Source of the DNA: Balneolaceae bacterium
Lineage (GTDB): Bacteria; Bacteroidota; Rhodothermia; Balneolales; Balneolaceae
NCBI GenBank assembly: GCA_017795005.1
Contig: CP051242.1
Span: 2,504,976-2,568,975 of the forward strand
Direction: 5' to 3'
Length of the DNA stretch: 64,000 nt
In this document: positions 62,974 to 64,000 of the stretch, in pieces
Position numbering within the stretch: position 1 is the first letter of the stretch
Layout: every line of letters begins with the position of its first letter
Position numbers and translations under genes: made by a program
The notes under the pieces: model-generated
The model's database searches: none
Told to the model about the DNA's origin: nothing
Seen by the model: only the letters and a program-made list of their open reading frames with translations

Positions 62974-64000
62974 GCCTGTTTAAAATGCTTTCCTAATTTC
63001 AGCCCCTGTCCCTGATAATTACTGTCAATTTCCGTTCCGTAAATGAATTCAGGAATTTCAGTATTTGGCTCAAACTGCATGCTGAATAATGTCTGTCCGT
63101 CTTCAATCATGAATGGGACATCATGAGACCGAACTTCTAATACAGCTCTTGCTCCTTTATCATCAACTGAGCCACCAAAACCACTATCAAAAAAACCGGC
63201 GTAATGAGTTCTGAGCTCTCCTGAGCCGGTATCATAAGCCATCATTTCGCAAGCAAGATTTGCGGGCACTCTGATTCGTTCTTTTGATGCAAAAATATAG
63301 AAGGCTTCCGGTTCTAAAATAAATTGCTTGCTTTGCTGAGCATAAATCGGCTCCCAATATTCATCTACACCATAATATCCAATGTTCTCGAGATCAATGT
63401 AATTATTATGCTTTTTAGCTTTATAGCCTATGATCTCGCCTTTCTTACCCTTCAGTTGAACACTCATAAATAAACCCTGATTTACCTTGATCTGCTCCAT
63501 GGAAACAGGTTTAATATTCTCATCGAACAATAAAGGGTCTGTTGAATGAATACGTAGTAAATCCTGATCCGGTACTACTTCAAATCCGTGACGAATACGC
63601 AGTTGATTTAATCTTTGCCCTGTTCTCACTTTCACAGAAAAAGATTTCGGAACAACTTCCAGATACAAGTTCCCTTTATATCCCGGAGCTATTTCTTCAA
63701 AGCGGTGAGAATAATCGGTGATTACACGGGTAAATACATCCAGTCTGCCGGTCGAACTTTTGGGATTAGCTTTAGCAGATAAATTTTCAAGTGCATGAAG
63801 CTGGACCTCTCCATCTTGAGGATGTCCGTTTTTATATCCCTGATTTATGGAATAATGAGAACTTGGCAAATTGAGTTTTTCCAACAAAGGAATGATATAC
63901 ACACAATTCTCTTCCAAAACAGCTCCATCCTTCAGAGAAAAAGAATACTGAGACAGTTTTTCGATTTTCTCCTCCACCGTTTCATTTTCAGGAAGAAAAC
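62970..64000 (-). CDS. dcd: 2'-deoxycytidine 5'-triphosphate deaminase family (cut by right edge)
   Basis: About 343 residues are visible and the frame stays open to the edge, so the start lies beyond; a GTG at MEEKIEKL exists but conserved-looking sequence precedes it. The dUTPase/Dcd beta-barrel is visible in two halves: RLDVFTRVITDYSHRFEEIAPGYKG with YLEVVPKSF, and ERIRVPANLACEMMAYDTGSGELRTHYAGFFDSGFGG (Dcd-type active site). The long, duplicated form fits Dcd of some alphaproteobacteria and Bacteroidota-side bacteria. It converts dCTP to dUTP in thymidylate synthesis. Confidence 0.88.
   Translation of the reverse strand, partial: FLPENETVEEKIEKLSQYSFSLKDGAVLEENCVYIIPLLEKLNLPSSHYSINQGYKNGHPQDGEVQLHALENLSAKANPKSSTGRLDVFTRVITDYSHRFEEIAPGYKGNLYLEVVPKSFSVKVRTGQRLNQLRIRHGFEVVPDQDLLRIHSTDPLLFDENIKPVSMEQIKVNQGLFMSVQLKGKKGEIIGYKAKKHNNYIDLENIGYYGVDEYWEPIYAQQSKQFILEPEAFYIFASKERIRVPANLACEMMAYDTGSGELRTHYAGFFDSGFGGSVDDKGARAVLEVRSHDVPFMIEDGQTLFSMQFEPNTEIPEFIYGTEIDSNYQGQGLKLGKHFKQA

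Noticed and set aside
1-64000. CRISPR array or transposase
   Set aside because: No run of equal-length direct repeats with variable spacers and no DDE, HUH or recombinase motif was seen.

Overview
The window is AT-rich, densely coded bacterial DNA. It most likely comes from a marine or saline member of the Balneolota/Rhodothermota-Bacteroidota side of the tree (Balneola- or Gracilimonas-like). This rests on three large secreted proteins that end in a Por/type IX-secretion sorting domain (a YPNPFNP motif followed by a terminal (R/K)MxLIK), on TonB receptor + DUF4249, DUF4159, DUF6090 and FtsX/MacB-type permease genes, on LytTR/LytS regulation, and on a tmRNA tag ending YSYRLAA. No rRNA, tRNA, CRISPR array, integrase, transposase or prophage block was seen; the only RNA gene is ssrA.

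Layout. 1-3921: a uronate-catabolism operon on + (mannonate dehydratase end, KDPG aldolase, three-part TRAP transporter). 3982-11925: minus-strand secreted or surface proteins (SGNH esterase with carbohydrate-binding-like module and sorting domain, FtsX permease, subtilisin with sorting domain, NVGIGTTSP-repeat surface protein). 12119-12483: tmRNA on minus. 12610-17966: DUF72, TonB receptor + DUF4249 lipoprotein, DUF4159, VOC protein. 17973-25393: dnaG, an outer-membrane/S41 protease pair, sucD, and a GH9 glycosidase. 25409-31987: FG-GAP surface protein, a barrel-like protein, and glgA-glgC for glycogen synthesis. 32127-37496: a Nat-type ABC exporter, an M1-like protein that has lost its zinc site, and a HisN-like phosphatase. 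37551-40073: a porin-like protein bracketed by two YceI proteins. 40211-40385: a block of consecutive hairpins. 40917-42083: argD-like aminotransferase.

42104-44504 is the accessory island and the most interesting stretch: a compact minus-strand operon of TIR protein, standalone SLOG-like protein and ThsB-like TIR protein. It looks like a split, Thoeris-like NAD-signalling defence system in which sensor/synthase, ligand-binding module and effector are three separate polypeptides.

44680-54491: retropepsin-like lipoprotein, a GMC oxidoreductase with its small subunit, then an operon of ABC ATPase, ABC permease fused to an active M1 peptidase, LytS-type kinase and LytTR regulator. 54556-64000: DUF6090, class-A beta-lactamase-like hydrolase, threonine aldolase, nitrilase, lycopene cyclase, a TetR regulator with two matching operators controlling itself and a thioesterase, a TfoX-like protein, a 36-residue cysteine-rich metallothionein-like gene (very short, easily overlooked) joined to a SigZ-type sigma factor with a cysteine-rich tail, rsmE, a Bfd-like protein and a dCTP-deaminase family gene running off the right edge.

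The island from uronate operon through esterase and GH9 fits a polysaccharide-degrading marine heterotroph. All functions are inferred from reading motifs; no database search was run.
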